Assembly: GCF_900187505.1 (NCBI RefSeq)
Contig: NZ_FYDL01000006.1
Coordinates: forward strand, 1 to 64,000
Origin: Pseudomonas sp. Irchel s3h17
Lineage (GTDB): Bacteria; Pseudomonadota; Gammaproteobacteria; Pseudomonadales; Pseudomonadaceae
Direction: 5' to 3'
Length of the DNA: 64,000 bases
The notes under the pieces are model-generated. The model did not search any database. It saw only the letters and a list, made by a program, of their open reading frames with translations, and was not told where the DNA came from. Made by a program: the position numbers and the translations under genes. Shown piece after piece: positions 36,943 through 47,241 of the stretch. Every line of letters starts with the position of its first letter. Position 1 is the stretch's first letter.

Positions 36943-37716
36943 TTACTTGCCGACGAACTCAGGCGTACGCTTGGCAATGAACGCGGCCATCCCTTCCTTC
37001 TGATCCTGGGTGGCGAACGCTGCATGGAACACCCGGCGTTCGAAGCGCACGCCTTCGGACAGGCTGACTTCAAAGGCGCGGTTGACGCATTCCTTGGTCA
37101 TCATCGCAATCGGCAGCGATTTGCTGGCAATCACGGCTGCAACCTTCATCGCCTCGTCCAACAGCTCATCGGCCGGCACGATGCGCGCCACGATGCCGCA
37201 ACGCTCGGCCTCCACCGCATCGATCAAGCGGCCGCTCAGGCACATTTCCATGGCCTTGGCCTTGCCCACCGCGCGGGTCAGGCGCTGGGTGCCGCCCATG
37301 CCTGGCAACACCCCCAGGTTGATTTCCGGTTGACCGAACCTGGCGTTGTCACCGGCCAGAATGAAGTCGCACATCAGCGCCAGTTCACAGCCGCCCCCCA
37401 GCGCGAAACCGTTGACCGCGGCAATGATCGGCTTGCGGCGGTTAGCCACCCGATCACTGTCGCTGAACAGGTCATCGAGGTAGATCTGCGGGTAGGTCAG
37501 CTCCGCCATTTCCTTGATGTCAGCACCGGCGGCAAAGGCTTTTTTCGAGCCGGTCAGTACGATACAGCCGATGTCCGGATTGGCTTCCAGACTGTCCAGC
37601 GCGTGGTTCAGTTCGCTGACGATCTGCGCATTCAGTGCGTTCAGTGCCTGGGGACGATTGAGCGTGATCAGGCCGACCCGGCCCTGGACGTCCAACAAAA
37701 TCGTTTCGTAACTCAT
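36943..37716 (-). CDS. Enoyl-CoA hydratase
   Basis: A 257-residue crotonase of standard length: [56 protein letters not shown] with the first catalytic glutamate region and [20 protein letters not shown] with the second. The final [12 protein letters not shown] is typical of short-chain hydratases. It is the last gene of the isoleucine-type operon and would hydrate tiglyl-CoA. ATG 37716 (MSYETI) is preferred to an upstream in-frame start at 37734; it begins 14 bases after the dehydrogenase stop. Confidence 0.92.
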   Translation of the reverse strand: MSYETILLDVQGRVGLITLNRPQALNALNAQIVSELNHALDSLEANPDIGCIVLTGSKKAFAAGADIKEMAELTYPQIYLDDLFSDSDRVANRRKPIIAAVNGFALGGGCELALMCDFILAGDNARFGQPEINLGVLPGMGGTQRLTRAVGKAKAMEMCLSGRLIDAVEAERCGIVARIVPADELLDEAMKVAAVIASKSLPIAMMTKECVNRAFEVSLSEGVRFERRVFHAAFATQDQKEGMAAFIAKRTPEFVGK

Positions 37717-37730
37717 GCCAACATTCCTTC

Positions 37731-38858
37731 TCAAAGATTGCGCGAAATGACCATGCGCTGAATATCACTGGTGCCTTCATAAATCTGGCAGACCCGCACG
37801 TCGCGGTAAATGCGCTCCAGCGGGAAATCGTTCAGATAACCGTAGCCACCCAGGGTTTGCAACGCCATCGAGCAGACCTTCTCGGCCATTTCCGACGCAA
37901 ACAGCTTGGCCATCGAAGCTTCCACCAGGGCCGGCTTGCCACTGTCACGCAGGGCGGCGGCATAGTGCACCATTTGCCGGGCGACGGCGATTTGCGTGGC
38001 CATGTCGGCCAGGCGAAAGGCCACGGCCTGATGCTCGATGAGGGCCTTGCCGAAGCTTTCCCGTTCGCGGGCATAGTCGCGGGCCGCTTCGAAGGCCGCG
38101 CGGGCCATGCCCACCGACTGCGAGGCAATGCCGACGCGCCCGCCTTCCAGGTTGGCCAGGGCAATCCGGTAGCCTTCGCCCTCCTCGCCCAGGCGGTTGG
38201 CCACCGGCACCTTCACGTCCTCGAACAGGATCTGGCAGGTGTCGGAGGCATGCTGGCCGAGTTTGTCCTCGATCCGCGCGACCTTGTAGCCCGGTGAGTC
38301 GGTGGGCACGATAAAGGCACTGATCCCGCGCTTGCCGGCAGCCGGGTCGGTCACGGCAAACACAATCACCACCCCGGCGTTCTGCCCCGACGTGATGAAC
38401 TGTTTGCAGCCGTTGAGCACGTAGTGATCGCCGTCCAGGCGCGCACGGGTCTTCAGGCTGCTGGCGTCGGAACCGGCCTGGGGCTCGGTCAAGGCGAACG
38501 CTCCGAGCATGGCCCCACTGGCCAGCGGCTTGAGGAACTGCTCTTTCTGTTGATCGTTGCCGAACTTGAGGATCGGCACACAGCCGACCGAGTTGTGCAC
38601 GCTCATGATGGTCGAGCAGGCACCATCGCCGGCGGCGATTTCTTCCAGGGCCATGGCGTAGGCCAGGTACCCGGTGTCGCAACCGCCCCATTGTTCCGGC
38701 ACCAGCATGCCGAAGAAGCCCAGTTGCGCCATCTCGCCAATGGCTTCTTTAGGGAAGCGATGCTCGCGATCCCACTCGGCGGCGAACGGCTTGAGCCGCT
38801 CCTGGGCAAACTGCCGTGCCGCTTCGCTGATCTGTAGTTGTTCGTCATTCGGGAGCAT
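37731..38858 (-). CDS. Acyl-CoA dehydrogenase (short/branched-chain type)
   Basis: A 375-residue FAD enzyme: [79 protein letters not shown] and [20 protein letters not shown] with the catalytic glutamate. Its place beside the SDR, thiolase and hydratase suggests 2-methylbutyryl-CoA dehydrogenase activity in isoleucine breakdown. The frame begins at ATG 38858, nine bases after the thiolase stop. Confidence 0.9.
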   Translation of the reverse strand: MLPNDEQLQISEAARQFAQERLKPFAAEWDREHRFPKEAIGEMAQLGFFGMLVPEQWGGCDTGYLAYAMALEEIAAGDGACSTIMSVHNSVGCVPILKFGNDQQKEQFLKPLASGAMLGAFALTEPQAGSDASSLKTRARLDGDHYVLNGCKQFITSGQNAGVVIVFAVTDPAAGKRGISAFIVPTDSPGYKVARIEDKLGQHASDTCQILFEDVKVPVANRLGEEGEGYRIALANLEGGRVGIASQSVGMARAAFEAARDYARERESFGKALIEHQAVAFRLADMATQIAVARQMVHYAAALRDSGKPALVEASMAKLFASEMAEKVCSMALQTLGGYGYLNDFPLERIYRDVRVCQIYEGTSDIQRMVISRNL

Positions 38859-38867
38859 GGGGATTCC

Positions 38868-40061
38868 TTAGTACAGGCATTCAACGGCCATGGCCGTGGC
38901 TTCACCGCCGCCGATGCAGATGGCTGCAACGCCGCGTTTCAGGCCTTTCTGGCGCAGGGCCGAGAGCAAGGTCACCAGGATGCGCGCACCCGAGGCGCCA
39001 ATCGGGTGGCCCAGGGCGCAGGCGCCGCCGTGAATGTTGACCTTGTCGTGGGGGATCTCCAGCGTGGTCATGGTGACCAGGCTGACCACGGCGAAGGCTT
39101 CGTTGACTTCGAACAGGTCGACCTCATCCAGCGACCAGCCGGTCTTTTTCATCAGCTTCTTGATCGCGCCCACCGGGGCGACCGGGAACAGGCCCGGGGT
39201 ATCGGCGAAGGCGGCGTGACCATGAATCACCGCCAGCGGCTTCAAGCCACGTTTCTCGGCTTCGCTGCGACGCATCAACAGCAAGGCCGCCGCGCCATCG
39301 GAAATCGAACTGGAGTTGGCCGCCGTGACCGTGCCGCCTTCGCGGAACGCTGGTTTCAGGCTGGCGATCTTCTCCAGCCTGGCTTTGGGCGGCTGTTCGT
39401 CATCGCTGATGGTTTTCGGCTCTTTGCCGACCATGACCTGCAGGGGCACGATCTCGGCGTTGAAGCTGCCGTCCTTGATCGCCTGCTGGGCGCGGGTGGT
39501 CGAGGCAATGGCAAAGGCGTCCTGCGCCTCACGGGTAAAACCGTTGGTCTCGGCACAGTCCTCGGCGAAGGTGCCCATCAGGCGCCCCTTGTCGTAGGCA
39601 TCTTCCAGGCCGTCGAGGAACATGTGGTCCAGGACCTTGCCGTGGCCCATGCGCAGGCTGGCCCGGGCCCGGTCCAGCAGGTACGGTGCGTTGGACATGC
39701 TCTCCATGCCACCGGCGACCACCACCTCGGCACTGCCAGCCAGGAGCATGTCGTGGGCCAGCATCGTGGCTTCCATGCCCGAACCGCACATCTTGTTCAG
39801 GGTGGTGCAGCGGGTCGCCTTGTTCAGGCCCGCACCCAAGGCGGCTTGCCGCGCCGGGGCCTGGCCTAAGCCTGCGGACAACACGCAGCCGAACAGCACT
39901 TCTTCCACCGCGTCGCTGGCCACGCCCGCGCGCTCGACCGCCGCGCGAATGGCCGCGGCGCCCAGTTGCGGTGCGCTCAGGCTTTTGAGTTCACCTTGAA
40001 AACCGCCCATGGGGGTGCGGACGGCGCTGACAATGACAATCGGATCGTTGTTCGTGGTCAT
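38868..40061 (-). CDS. Acetyl-CoA C-acyltransferase (thiolase)
   Basis: A 397-residue thiolase. The nucleophile cysteine is in LNKMCGSGMEATMLAHD, the active-site histidine in GGACALGHPIGASGARI and the second cysteine in AAICIGGGEATAMAVE. It would cleave 2-methylacetoacetyl-CoA to acetyl-CoA and propionyl-CoA here, or acetoacetyl-CoA in general. Start: ATG 40061 lies eight bases from AAGGAG; the in-frame ATG at 40067 is too close to that site. Confidence 0.93.
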   Translation of the reverse strand: MTTNNDPIVIVSAVRTPMGGFQGELKSLSAPQLGAAAIRAAVERAGVASDAVEEVLFGCVLSAGLGQAPARQAALGAGLNKATRCTTLNKMCGSGMEATMLAHDMLLAGSAEVVVAGGMESMSNAPYLLDRARASLRMGHGKVLDHMFLDGLEDAYDKGRLMGTFAEDCAETNGFTREAQDAFAIASTTRAQQAIKDGSFNAEIVPLQVMVGKEPKTISDDEQPPKARLEKIASLKPAFREGGTVTAANSSSISDGAAALLLMRRSEAEKRGLKPLAVIHGHAAFADTPGLFPVAPVGAIKKLMKKTGWSLDEVDLFEVNEAFAVVSLVTMTTLEIPHDKVNIHGGACALGHPIGASGARILVTLLSALRQKGLKRGVAAICIGGGEATAMAVECLY

Positions 40062-40073
40062 GATCATGACTCC

Positions 40074-40835
40074 TTATTTGGCCGCCATGCGCAAGGCGCC
40101 GTCGAGACGGATCACCTCACCGTTGAGCATGCTGTTCTCTATGATATGCCTGACCAGCGCGGCGTACTCGTCCGGTTTGCCCAGGCGTGGCGGGAATGGC
40201 ACGCCGGCGGCCAGCGAATCGCGCACTTCCTGGGTCATGCCGGCCATCATCGGGGTTTCGAAGATGCCCGGGGCGATGGTCATCACGCGGATGCCAAAGC
40301 GCGCCAGTTCACGGGCCGCAGGCAAGGTCAGGCTGACAATCGCGCCTTTGGAGGCCGCGTAGGCGGCCTGACCGATCTGGCCATCATAGGCGGCGGCCGA
40401 AGCGGTGTTGATGATCACGCCGCGCTCGCCGTCGGCATTGGCCTCAGTCTCGGCAATCGCCGCGGCGGCCAGGCGCAACAGGTTGAAACTGCCAATCAGG
40501 TTGACGTTGATCACCTGGCTGAAACTGGCCAATGCGTGGGGGCCGTTCTTGCCGAGGATTTTCTCGCCACGGACCACGCCGGCGCAGTTGACCAACCCGT
40601 GCAGGCCGCCAAAGGCCGCTACAGTGGCCTTGACCGCCGCCTCCGCCGCCGCTTCCTGGGTGATGTCGGCCACCACGCTCTCGGCACCCAGGCGTTTGGC
40701 CTGGGCCGCGAGCGCTTCTGCGTTCATGTCCACCAGCATCACTTTGGCGCCGGCGCCGACCAGCATTTCAGCGGTGGCCGCCCCCAGTCCGGAAGCGCCG
40801 CCACTGACGAGAAAAACCTTGTTTGCGATTTGCAT
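40074..40835 (-). CDS. SDR family 3-hydroxyacyl-CoA dehydrogenase (HSD17B10-like)
   Basis: A 253-residue short-chain dehydrogenase: cofactor motif [32 protein letters not shown], catalytic [16 protein letters not shown], and [14 protein letters not shown]. The sequence order is that of 3-hydroxy-2-methylbutyryl-CoA dehydrogenase, in line with the isoleucine operon. ATG 40835 gives the normal length; the frame stays open to 41030 inside the upstream gene but the extension is its shadow. Confidence 0.9.
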   Translation of the reverse strand: MQIANKVFLVSGGASGLGAATAEMLVGAGAKVMLVDMNAEALAAQAKRLGAESVVADITQEAAAEAAVKATVAAFGGLHGLVNCAGVVRGEKILGKNGPHALASFSQVINVNLIGSFNLLRLAAAAIAETEANADGERGVIINTASAAAYDGQIGQAAYAASKGAIVSLTLPAARELARFGIRVMTIAPGIFETPMMAGMTQEVRDSLAAGVPFPPRLGKPDEYAALVRHIIENSMLNGEVIRLDGALRMAAK

Positions 40836-40851
40836 CACTGTTTCCTTGAAT

Positions 40852-42516
40852 TCAAGCCGAAGCCTTGTGAGCCGCAGCCTCTTGAGCCTTGGCGATTTCC
40901 TGGTTGCGCAAGATAAAGCGCTGTAACTTGCCGCTTGGGGTTTTCGGCAACTCACTGACAAATTCCACTTCACGCGGGTACGAGTGCGCGGCCAGGCGCT
41001 TACGCACATGCTGGCGCAGTTCCTCGGCAAGCTCGGGAGAAGCGCGGTATTGCGAACTCAGCACCACGAACGCCTTCACCAGCTCAGTGCGCTCCGGATC
41101 GGGTTTGCCGACCACGGCCGCCTCGATCACCGCCGGGTGTTCGATCAACGCGCTTTCCACGTCGAACGGGCCTACCCGGTAACCGGACGTGGTGATCACG
41201 TCATCGCTACGGCCGACAAAGCTGATGCTGCCGTCCGGGTTCAGTTCGACGGTATCGCCACTCAGATAATAGTTGCCAACGAAGGCTTTGGTCGGCGCCC
41301 CTTCGTAACCGGCGAACCAGCACATCGGTGACTGGCTGCGGTCGATGGCCAGAATCCCTGGCTGGCCGACCGACAGTTCGTTGTAAGCGTCGTCCAGCAC
41401 CACGATCCGGTGACCGGGCGAGGCGAAACCGGCAGCACCGACGTGTACCGGGTGCTCGAGGCCATGGTGGTTGCACAGCACCATGCCCAGTTCGGTCTGG
41501 CCATAGTGGTCATGGATCACCACGTCGAGGTTGTCGGCGAACCAGCGGATCACTTCCGGGTTCAACGGCTCGCCGGCGCTGCTGACGATGCGCAGCCGGC
41601 CCTTGATCGAACGGGCGAACTCATCGCCGCCGGCAATCAGCAAGCGGTAAGCGGTCGGCGAACCGGTGAGGTTGGTGATGCCGTACTTGTTGATGACCCG
41701 GCAGGTGCTTTCGAGGGTGAATGGACCATCGTAGAAGGTAATCGGGTGCCCCATGGACAACGGTCCGGTCACACCGAAGTAGATGCCATAGGCCCAGCCC
41801 GGGTCGGCAACGTTCCAGAACGCATCCTCGGGGCGCAGGTCGACCGCGTCACGGGTGTAGTTCTGGAACGCGACCATGGCCTTGAGGGGCACGTACAGGG
41901 CTTTCGACGGGCCAGTGGTGCCCGAGGTAAACATCAGCAGGAACGGGTCTTCGCCGGTCAGCATCACCGGTTCGCACTGATTGGAGTAATTGGCCAGCTC
42001 GGCCCAGAAACTGAAGTCGCCACGGACGATGCCCTGGCCTTTCGGGCCAGCGATGGTGACGATGGTCGGACAGTCCGGGACTTCATCGAGCTTCGGACGA
42101 TTGACCGCGTCGGTCACCACGATCTTCGCGCCGGAGCTGCCGAGCCGGTGTTCGATGGCCTTGGGACCGAAGGCAGTGAACAGCGGCTGATAAACCGCAC
42201 CGATACGCCAGGTGGCGAGCACCGCAATCAGCAACTCGACGTTGCGCGGCAGCAGGCCGGCGACCTTGTCGCCCTTTTTCACGCCCTGGGCCTGCAGGAA
42301 ATTGGCAAAGCGCGCGGCCTTGTCCTGCAGATCGCTGAAGGTATAGGTCGCGGCGCTGGCGTCGCGTCCCTCCCAGAACAAGGCAATGCGCCCGGGCAAC
42401 GCATGCCGGTCGCAGCACTCGACGCAGGCGTTGAGCGCCGTCAGTGAGCCGAGGAGCGCCGCATCGACGGTGTGCTGGTAATTGAATTGTGTGGTTGCAG
42501 ACAGGTAATCGCGCAT
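40852..42516 (-). CDS. AMP-binding acyl-CoA synthetase
   Basis: A 554-residue ANL-family synthetase. Motifs: [19 protein letters not shown] (P-loop), [51 protein letters not shown] and [13 protein letters not shown] with the C-terminal catalytic lysine. It is nearest in layout to acetyl/propionyl- or medium-chain acyl-CoA synthetases. As the first gene of the isoleucine-type operon it may recycle a branched acid; the substrate is not fixed by sequence. GAGGG precedes the start and an A-rich Crc/Hfq-type motif lies just beyond it. Confidence 0.9.
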   Translation of the reverse strand: MRDYLSATTQFNYQHTVDAALLGSLTALNACVECCDRHALPGRIALFWEGRDASAATYTFSDLQDKAARFANFLQAQGVKKGDKVAGLLPRNVELLIAVLATWRIGAVYQPLFTAFGPKAIEHRLGSSGAKIVVTDAVNRPKLDEVPDCPTIVTIAGPKGQGIVRGDFSFWAELANYSNQCEPVMLTGEDPFLLMFTSGTTGPSKALYVPLKAMVAFQNYTRDAVDLRPEDAFWNVADPGWAYGIYFGVTGPLSMGHPITFYDGPFTLESTCRVINKYGITNLTGSPTAYRLLIAGGDEFARSIKGRLRIVSSAGEPLNPEVIRWFADNLDVVIHDHYGQTELGMVLCNHHGLEHPVHVGAAGFASPGHRIVVLDDAYNELSVGQPGILAIDRSQSPMCWFAGYEGAPTKAFVGNYYLSGDTVELNPDGSISFVGRSDDVITTSGYRVGPFDVESALIEHPAVIEAAVVGKPDPERTELVKAFVVLSSQYRASPELAEELRQHVRKRLAAHSYPREVEFVSELPKTPSGKLQRFILRNQEIAKAQEAAAHKASA

Positions 42517-42534
42517 TGCCAGAATCCCTCTGTA

Positions 42535-42542
42535 TTTTTATT
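42535..42542 (-). promoter_or_regulatory. Crc/Hfq-type catabolite motif before the acyl-CoA synthetase
   Basis: On the minus strand AATAAAAA (pattern AANAANAA) lies 19-26 bases upstream of the start codon, adjacent to the GAGGG ribosome-binding site. It parallels the motif before the valine-type gene at 34387. Confidence 0.5.
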
Positions 42543-42688
42543 AGGTTGGGGGGAACCGTTTAAATCCAGGAAATACTCGCTCTGCGGACGATAGGGAACA
42601 ATGGTCAAAGCTTTCAAGTTGCTTGACTGGTTTGGCCAAGCCGCACGCGGTGCGAGGGCTGCAAGCGCGTGCCGGCGAAAGGCCCGGC

Positions 42689-43705
42689 TCAGTGCACTTC
42701 GTTGAGAATCAGGCTGCGGTAATGCCCGGGGTTTGACCCCGACCATTTGCGAAACGCCTTGTAGAACGAACTGGTATCGGCAAACCCCAGGCGCGTGGCG
42801 ATTTCGGCGAAGCTGATGCTCGGTTCCGCCAGCCAGACGATCGCCAGCTCCTTGCGCACGCTGTCCTTCAGGCCCTGGTAGGTCTGCCCTTCTTCGGCCA
42901 GGCGGCGGCGCAAGGTCGAGGCCGACATGCACAGCCGTTGCGCCAGGCTGTCGGTTTCCGGCCAGTGCTGGGCCGGCAACTGCCGCAGGTCGTGCTTGAT
43001 ACGGCTGGCCAGGCTCTGTGGGTCGCGGTACTTGACCAGGATGTTGGCCGGCGCCTGGGCCAGGAAGCGCTTGAGTTCGTCCGCGCTGCGCTTGATCGGC
43101 AACTCGAGGCAGTCGGCGGAAAAGATCATCCGGGTCCGCGGCCGATCGAAGCGCAGGTTTTCGGAAAACATCACCTTGTAGTCATCGCAGAAGTCCGGCT
43201 CGGCGCAGCGCAGTTCGATCGCCAGAATCGGAATCCGTCGTCCAGCCAACCAGCAGGCCACGCCGTGAACAATCATCCAGTAAGTGAAATAGGTGAAGGC
43301 GCGGCGCGGTGGCAGGTCGTCCTCGAGCAGGACGATCTCCGCCAGGCTCTGCTGGTGGACCAGTTGGGCCGGCAGGTGTTCGAGCATCAACGACAGAAAG
43401 CCCAACCCGGACTCCAGGCCGGTCGCCAGGGTTGGCTGGGCCATCGCGCATCGACACAGGAACGCCAGGCTGCCGGACTTCAGCTGCCGCGGGTCCATGC
43501 CAAAGAACTCGTCGTCCCCGCGCCGCGCCAGCAACCGCCACAGCCGTGCATAGGCCGTGGCCGGTACTCGCGCATTGGCCACCTCGAGTAACCGCGGCTC
43601 GATTCCAACCTTGAGCAGCACCTCGAGGCTGGCGGCACCCGGTGCGCAACTCTGCAACAGTGCCTCGCGCACCAGGTGGATGGAGATGGTGTCTTTTTCC
43701 GACAT
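42689..43705 (-). CDS. AraC family transcriptional regulator
   Basis: A 338-residue regulator. The N-terminal part matches the arabinose-binding-like domain seen in OruR/ArgR-type AraC proteins (LEVLLKVGIEPRLLEVANAR, MDPRQLKSGSLAFLCRCAMA). The C-terminal AraC HTH has SLAQRLCMSASTLRRRLAEE and FAEIATRLGFADTSSFYKAF. It is next to the isoleucine-type operon and same strand, 172 bases upstream of it, so it is the likely regulator. The start is uncertain: ATG 43705 is preferred over 43741 and 43825. Confidence 0.9.
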   Translation of the reverse strand: MSEKDTISIHLVREALLQSCAPGAASLEVLLKVGIEPRLLEVANARVPATAYARLWRLLARRGDDEFFGMDPRQLKSGSLAFLCRCAMAQPTLATGLESGLGFLSLMLEHLPAQLVHQQSLAEIVLLEDDLPPRRAFTYFTYWMIVHGVACWLAGRRIPILAIELRCAEPDFCDDYKVMFSENLRFDRPRTRMIFSADCLELPIKRSADELKRFLAQAPANILVKYRDPQSLASRIKHDLRQLPAQHWPETDSLAQRLCMSASTLRRRLAEEGQTYQGLKDSVRKELAIVWLAEPSISFAEIATRLGFADTSSFYKAFRKWSGSNPGHYRSLILNEVH

Positions 43706-43790
43706 TGAACGTGGTGAACCCTGTTTTTGTTTGGTCGCCATCTTAGCGCAGGCGCGGCGTACCTTAGACCAAAAGATCAGCCGTCGGGCT

Positions 43791-43882
43791 CCCGTTAGCC
43801 TAATGAATACCTCACCGTGCGCCACCTGCTCCTACAAATGCGACCTCAGCTTCTTAACTGATCGGAATCACCCCGTTAGCCT
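43791..43882. repeat. Short element flanked by an 11-bp direct repeat
   Basis: CCCGTTAGCCT occurs at 43791-43801 and again at 43872-43882. The 70 bp between them contain CTTAACTGATCGGAATCA, close to the terminal repeat of the element at 36.7-36.9 kb (CTTAACTGATCGGCATTA), and a REP-like stretch. It looks like a small inserted or decayed element between the AraC gene and the hydrolase. Confidence 0.5.
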
Positions 43883-43914
43883 GCTTTCTTCTACGCCAGC
43901 TTGAGGACGTTGGT

Positions 43915-44952
43915 TCATTGATCCGACGTCTGCAGCCCTGCCCTGTCCGGTTTGCCCAGCGCCCGGGTAAAAAAGCGCCCGGCTTCGGCGATCAGGTTGC
44001 GGTGAATGTCCTCGCGGTCAACGCCATCGGCGTCGGTGCACAGCGCCGGCATCGCCGCGACCTGCTCCTCGCTGCAGGGCGCCATGAACACGAAGTGCCC
44101 GGCCCCCGTCAGTAACCTGAAGTCCGGGGCGACGGGCAGCTTACGTGCCAGCGCGGCGGCGTTGTTGTCCAGCGCCACCAGGGTGTCCCCATCGCCGCTG
44201 TAGAGCAGCACCGGGATGTGCACTCCCGCCAGGGTCTGGCGACCGAACTTCAGGCTCAGGGGCGCCATCAGCATCAAGGCGTGAACCCGTGGATCGGCCA
44301 CCGGTTGCAGGTCGTCTCGGTCGGCGATCAGTTCACCCCGGGTGTTGCAGGCGTCCCGGTCATCGGGGCGCTCCTGGCAGTAGCGACGCAGCCGCTCCAG
44401 GTCCGGGCTGGCGCCCGAAAGAATCAGCGCGGTTTCGCCACCGGCGGAGTAACCGATCACCCCGACCTGATCGGCATGGACGAACGGCGCCAGTAGAGGG
44501 TCGGCCAGGGTGGCGGTGATGGCTTCGGAAATCTGGATCGGACGGCCGTACAGATTGCTCAAGGTCCCGAGACGGCTGTGGTCCTTGGAATTGTCACCGG
44601 GGTGAGTCACGGCCACCACCACGAACCCTTTGCGCGCCAACGAGGTGGCAAGATAGTGCAAGGCCAACGGTGTCCCGGTGTTGCCAGGGGACAGCATCAG
44701 CATCGGGAAGCGGCCGATGGCAACCCTGGCATCCTCGCTGGCCTGGATGCGATAGCCCCCGACCTGACTGGAATGCTCGATACCGGTCGACGGATAGAAC
44801 GCAATGGCGTCCATGGGCTGTAGATCAAGGGGGTCAGGAAAAGTCAGTCGGTGATAGCCGACACTCCAGTGCGGGTGCGGCGCAGGCACCGCCTGCACCG
44901 GATTCAGGCTGCAGAGCAGGCAGAACAGTAACACTGCACAAAGACGCGACAT
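43915..44952 (-). CDS. Exported alpha/beta hydrolase (PAF-acetylhydrolase/dienelactone-like)
   Basis: A 345-residue protein with a Sec signal peptide (MSRLCAVLLFCLLCSLNPVQA-V). The fold motifs are FPMLMLSPGNTGTPLALHYL (oxyanion region), VIGYSAGGETALILSG with the nucleophile serine, YSGDGDTLVALDN with the acid and GAGHFVFMAPCSEE with the histidine. The order fits platelet-activating-factor acetylhydrolase-like or dienelactone-hydrolase-like enzymes; the substrate is unknown. ATG 44952 opens the signal peptide; a GTG at 44964 would add four residues. Confidence 0.82.
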   Translation of the reverse strand: MSRLCAVLLFCLLCSLNPVQAVPAPHPHWSVGYHRLTFPDPLDLQPMDAIAFYPSTGIEHSSQVGGYRIQASEDARVAIGRFPMLMLSPGNTGTPLALHYLATSLARKGFVVVAVTHPGDNSKDHSRLGTLSNLYGRPIQISEAITATLADPLLAPFVHADQVGVIGYSAGGETALILSGASPDLERLRRYCQERPDDRDACNTRGELIADRDDLQPVADPRVHALMLMAPLSLKFGRQTLAGVHIPVLLYSGDGDTLVALDNNAAALARKLPVAPDFRLLTGAGHFVFMAPCSEEQVAAMPALCTDADGVDREDIHRNLIAEAGRFFTRALGKPDRAGLQTSDQ

Positions 44953-45144
44953 GGAATGCCCCACCGTTTGACCTGACTGGATGAGCCGATTGGCGCCGTT
45001 TACCTGGATTCAGGGCCTTGGCCGGACTCGCCGGGCTCAAGAGTAACGTGCCATAGAGCCGTTACTTCGGATCTGCATAACCCGCGCCAACACCTCGATG
45101 GTGAGGGGTAAGGCGCAAAGCTCAGTAAAGTAAAAGGTCAGACA

Positions 45145-45194
45145 CAAAAAGACCCCGGGCCTTGATCGTTTTACGACGATCAAGGCCCCGGGTC
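45145..45194 (-). terminator. Terminator downstream of azoR
   Basis: A long near-perfect stem (CCCCGGGCCTTGATCGT at 45153-45169 with its complement ending at 45192, one bulge) with loop TTTACG is followed on the minus strand by TCTTTTTGTG. It lies just after the azoR stop and should end its transcript. Confidence 0.85.
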
Positions 45195-45236
45195 CAGTGG
45201 CATTTGCCCAAGGCTGGGCGAGCCGTTGAACCTGCC

Positions 45237-45848
45237 TTATGCAGCGACGAACAATTGATCGCTGATGTGGGCCTGGGCGCCGTTCATGGCTTTGGCGCGA
45301 ACTTCGTCACCATAGGACAGGCCGTGGGCGCGGACGAATTCGACGTCGGTGATGCCCATGAAGCCCAGCATCACTTTCAGGTAGTCTTCATGACCTACAC
45401 CCGTCGCCTGGCCGGCATGCAGGCCGCCAGAGGTGGACACCACCACGACTTTCTTGTTGCCGCACAGGCCTTCAGGGCCGGCTTCGGTGTAGCGGAAGGT
45501 CTGGCCGGCCACGGCGATACGGTCGAACCAGGCCTTGAGCTGGGTCGGGATGGTGAAGTTGTACATCGGCGCGGCGATGACCACGGCATCCGCTGCCAGG
45601 AACTCGGCCAGGGTCGAAGCGCTCAGGTCGGCTTCATGTTGTTGCGCGGCGTCACGCAGTTCGGCCGAGGTGCCGGCGGCAACCAGGGTCGCGGCGGAAA
45701 AGTGGCTGATGGCATCGCCGGCCAGGTCGCGGTAAGTCACCACGGCGTCAGGCTCGGCAGCGGTCCAGGCCTGGACAACGCCCTTGCTCAGCTGGCGGGA
45801 AGCCGAGTTGTCACCCAGGATGCTCGAATCGATATGCAGAAGTTTCAT
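45237..45848 (-). CDS. azoR: FMN-dependent NADH-azoreductase
   Basis: A 203-residue flavodoxin-like quinone/azo reductase. [20 protein letters not shown] is the standard start, followed by [49 protein letters not shown] (FMN-binding) and [13 protein letters not shown]. It reduces quinones and azo compounds using NADH. It is divergent from a LysR-type regulator 128 bp away, which probably controls it. ATG 45848; the open frame to 45953 runs into the promoter region. Confidence 0.94.
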   Translation of the reverse strand: MKLLHIDSSILGDNSASRQLSKGVVQAWTAAEPDAVVTYRDLAGDAISHFSAATLVAAGTSAELRDAAQQHEADLSASTLAEFLAADAVVIAAPMYNFTIPTQLKAWFDRIAVAGQTFRYTEAGPEGLCGNKKVVVVSTSGGLHAGQATGVGHEDYLKVMLGFMGITDVEFVRAHGLSYGDEVRAKAMNGAQAHISDQLFVAA

Positions 45849-45976
45849 GTGGGATCTCCAAGTGAGGATCGCCACCGGGCGATCAATTGAGGACAATCCT
45901 ACAGGTGAAACCAATAGCTGATTAGTCGGTAATAATGCGATAGTTCGTCCCACTCATAGGACAGTCGAGCTTCGCC

Positions 45977-46885
45977 ATGCAAGACCTAAATGACCTCTAC
46001 TATTTCGCCAAAGTGGTTGAAGCCGGTGGCTTCGCCGCCGCCGGGCGCTTGCTGGGCATTCCCAAGTCGCGCTTGTCACGACGCATCGCTGAACTGGAGG
46101 AGCGCCTGGGTGCCCGGTTACTGCAGCGCACCACCCGCCAGCTCAAGCTGACCTCGGTGGGCGAGCGTTACTTGCGCCATTGCCAGGCAATGCTGCTAGA
46201 GGCCGAGATGGCCGATGAAGCCGTGGCCAGCATGTCCAGCGAACCACGGGGGCGCTTGCGTGTGTCCTGCCCGGTGGGACTGGCCCATGAGTTTCTGCCG
46301 TCGGTCATCAGCTCGTTCCTGGAACGCTTCCCTCAGGTGCAACTGGACATGCAACTGCTCAACCGGCGCGTGGACCTGGTGACCGAAGGCATCGACGTGG
46401 CCTTGCGCGTCCGCGAACAGGGGGATGAAGACCCGTTCCTGGTCACCCGACGCCTGCGCCAGGCACAAACCGTCATGGTCGCCAGTCCACAGTTCCTGCG
46501 CGAGCGCCAGATTATCACCCCGGACGACCTGAAAAACGTCCCGGTGCTGGGGGCACTGGAAGCTGATCGCCTGGTGCATTTGCGCATGCTCGATGCGCAG
46601 GGACAAAGCTGCGACTTGAGCCTGGAGGCGCGCCTGGGGATCGATGATTTTGTCGTGCGCAAGGCCTGCACGCTCTCCGGCCTTGGCTTCACCATACTGC
46701 CGATGCTGTTCTGCGAACAGGAACTGGCAAGCGGCTCACTGGTGCAACTGCTGCCCCAGTGGTCATTGCCTGGCGGCTGGCTGCAGGCCGTCTACCCTCA
46801 TCGGCGCGGCGTGCTACCGGCGGTGCGCGCCTGGATCGACCATTTGAGCGAATCTTTCAACCGCTGCGGGGACCGCTTGTTATGA
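45977..46885 (+). CDS. LysR family transcriptional regulator
   Basis: A 302-residue LysR protein. The HTH is in DLYYFAKVVEAGGFAAAGRL and GIPKSRLSRRIAELEERLGA; the effector domain has GRLRVSCPVGLAHEFLPSVI and VDLVTEGIDVALRVREQGD. It belongs to the group that commonly sits beside quinone- or azo-reductase genes. Divergence from azoR supports local control. The stop overlaps the downstream YjbR gene (ATGA). Confidence 0.93.
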   Translation: MQDLNDLYYFAKVVEAGGFAAAGRLLGIPKSRLSRRIAELEERLGARLLQRTTRQLKLTSVGERYLRHCQAMLLEAEMADEAVASMSSEPRGRLRVSCPVGLAHEFLPSVISSFLERFPQVQLDMQLLNRRVDLVTEGIDVALRVREQGDEDPFLVTRRLRQAQTVMVASPQFLRERQIITPDDLKNVPVLGALEADRLVHLRMLDAQGQSCDLSLEARLGIDDFVVRKACTLSGLGFTILPMLFCEQELASGSLVQLLPQWSLPGGWLQAVYPHRRGVLPAVRAWIDHLSESFNRCGDRLL

Positions 46886-47241
46886 CGGCCAAGACCATGA
46901 CGGAAGACGAAGTCGCGGGTTTCTGCCTGGCCCTGCCCGGGGCGCGGGAAGATTACAAATGGGGCGGTGTGCGGGTGTTTTCGGTGGCTGGCAACAAGAT
47001 GTTCGCGCTGCAGAACCTGCGCGGCGAGTCCCTGGCGTTCAAGGTCGACAAGGACCTGTTCCTGGGCCACGTCGACCGTCCGGGGATCGGACCCGCGCCG
47101 TATCTGGCGCGAGCCCAATGGATCATCATGCACACGCCCTACCCGCTGGGAGCCCTTGAACTGCAAGCGTTGCTGCGCAGGTCCCACCAACTGGTGGTGA
47201 GCAAGTTGCCCAAGCGCGTCCAGGTCGGACTCTTGATCTAG
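46882..47241 (+). CDS. MmcQ/YjbR family DNA-binding-like protein
   Basis: A 119-residue protein with the CyaY-like YjbR fold: MTEDEVAGFCLALPGAREDY, WGGVRVFSVAGNKMFALQN, SLAFKVDKDLFLGHVDRPG and APYLARAQWI. The family is proposed to bind DNA but lacks a firm role. Translation starts at the ATG overlapping the LysR stop, so expression is linked to it. Its stop shares CTAG with the convergent DUF1294 gene. Confidence 0.88.
   Translation: MTAKTMTEDEVAGFCLALPGAREDYKWGGVRVFSVAGNKMFALQNLRGESLAFKVDKDLFLGHVDRPGIGPAPYLARAQWIIMHTPYPLGALELQALLRRSHQLVVSKLPKRVQVGLLI

Noticed and set aside
41410..42447. A 345-residue plus-strand frame opposite the acyl-CoA synthetase
   Set aside because: No motifs and antisense to a gene with all ANL signatures.
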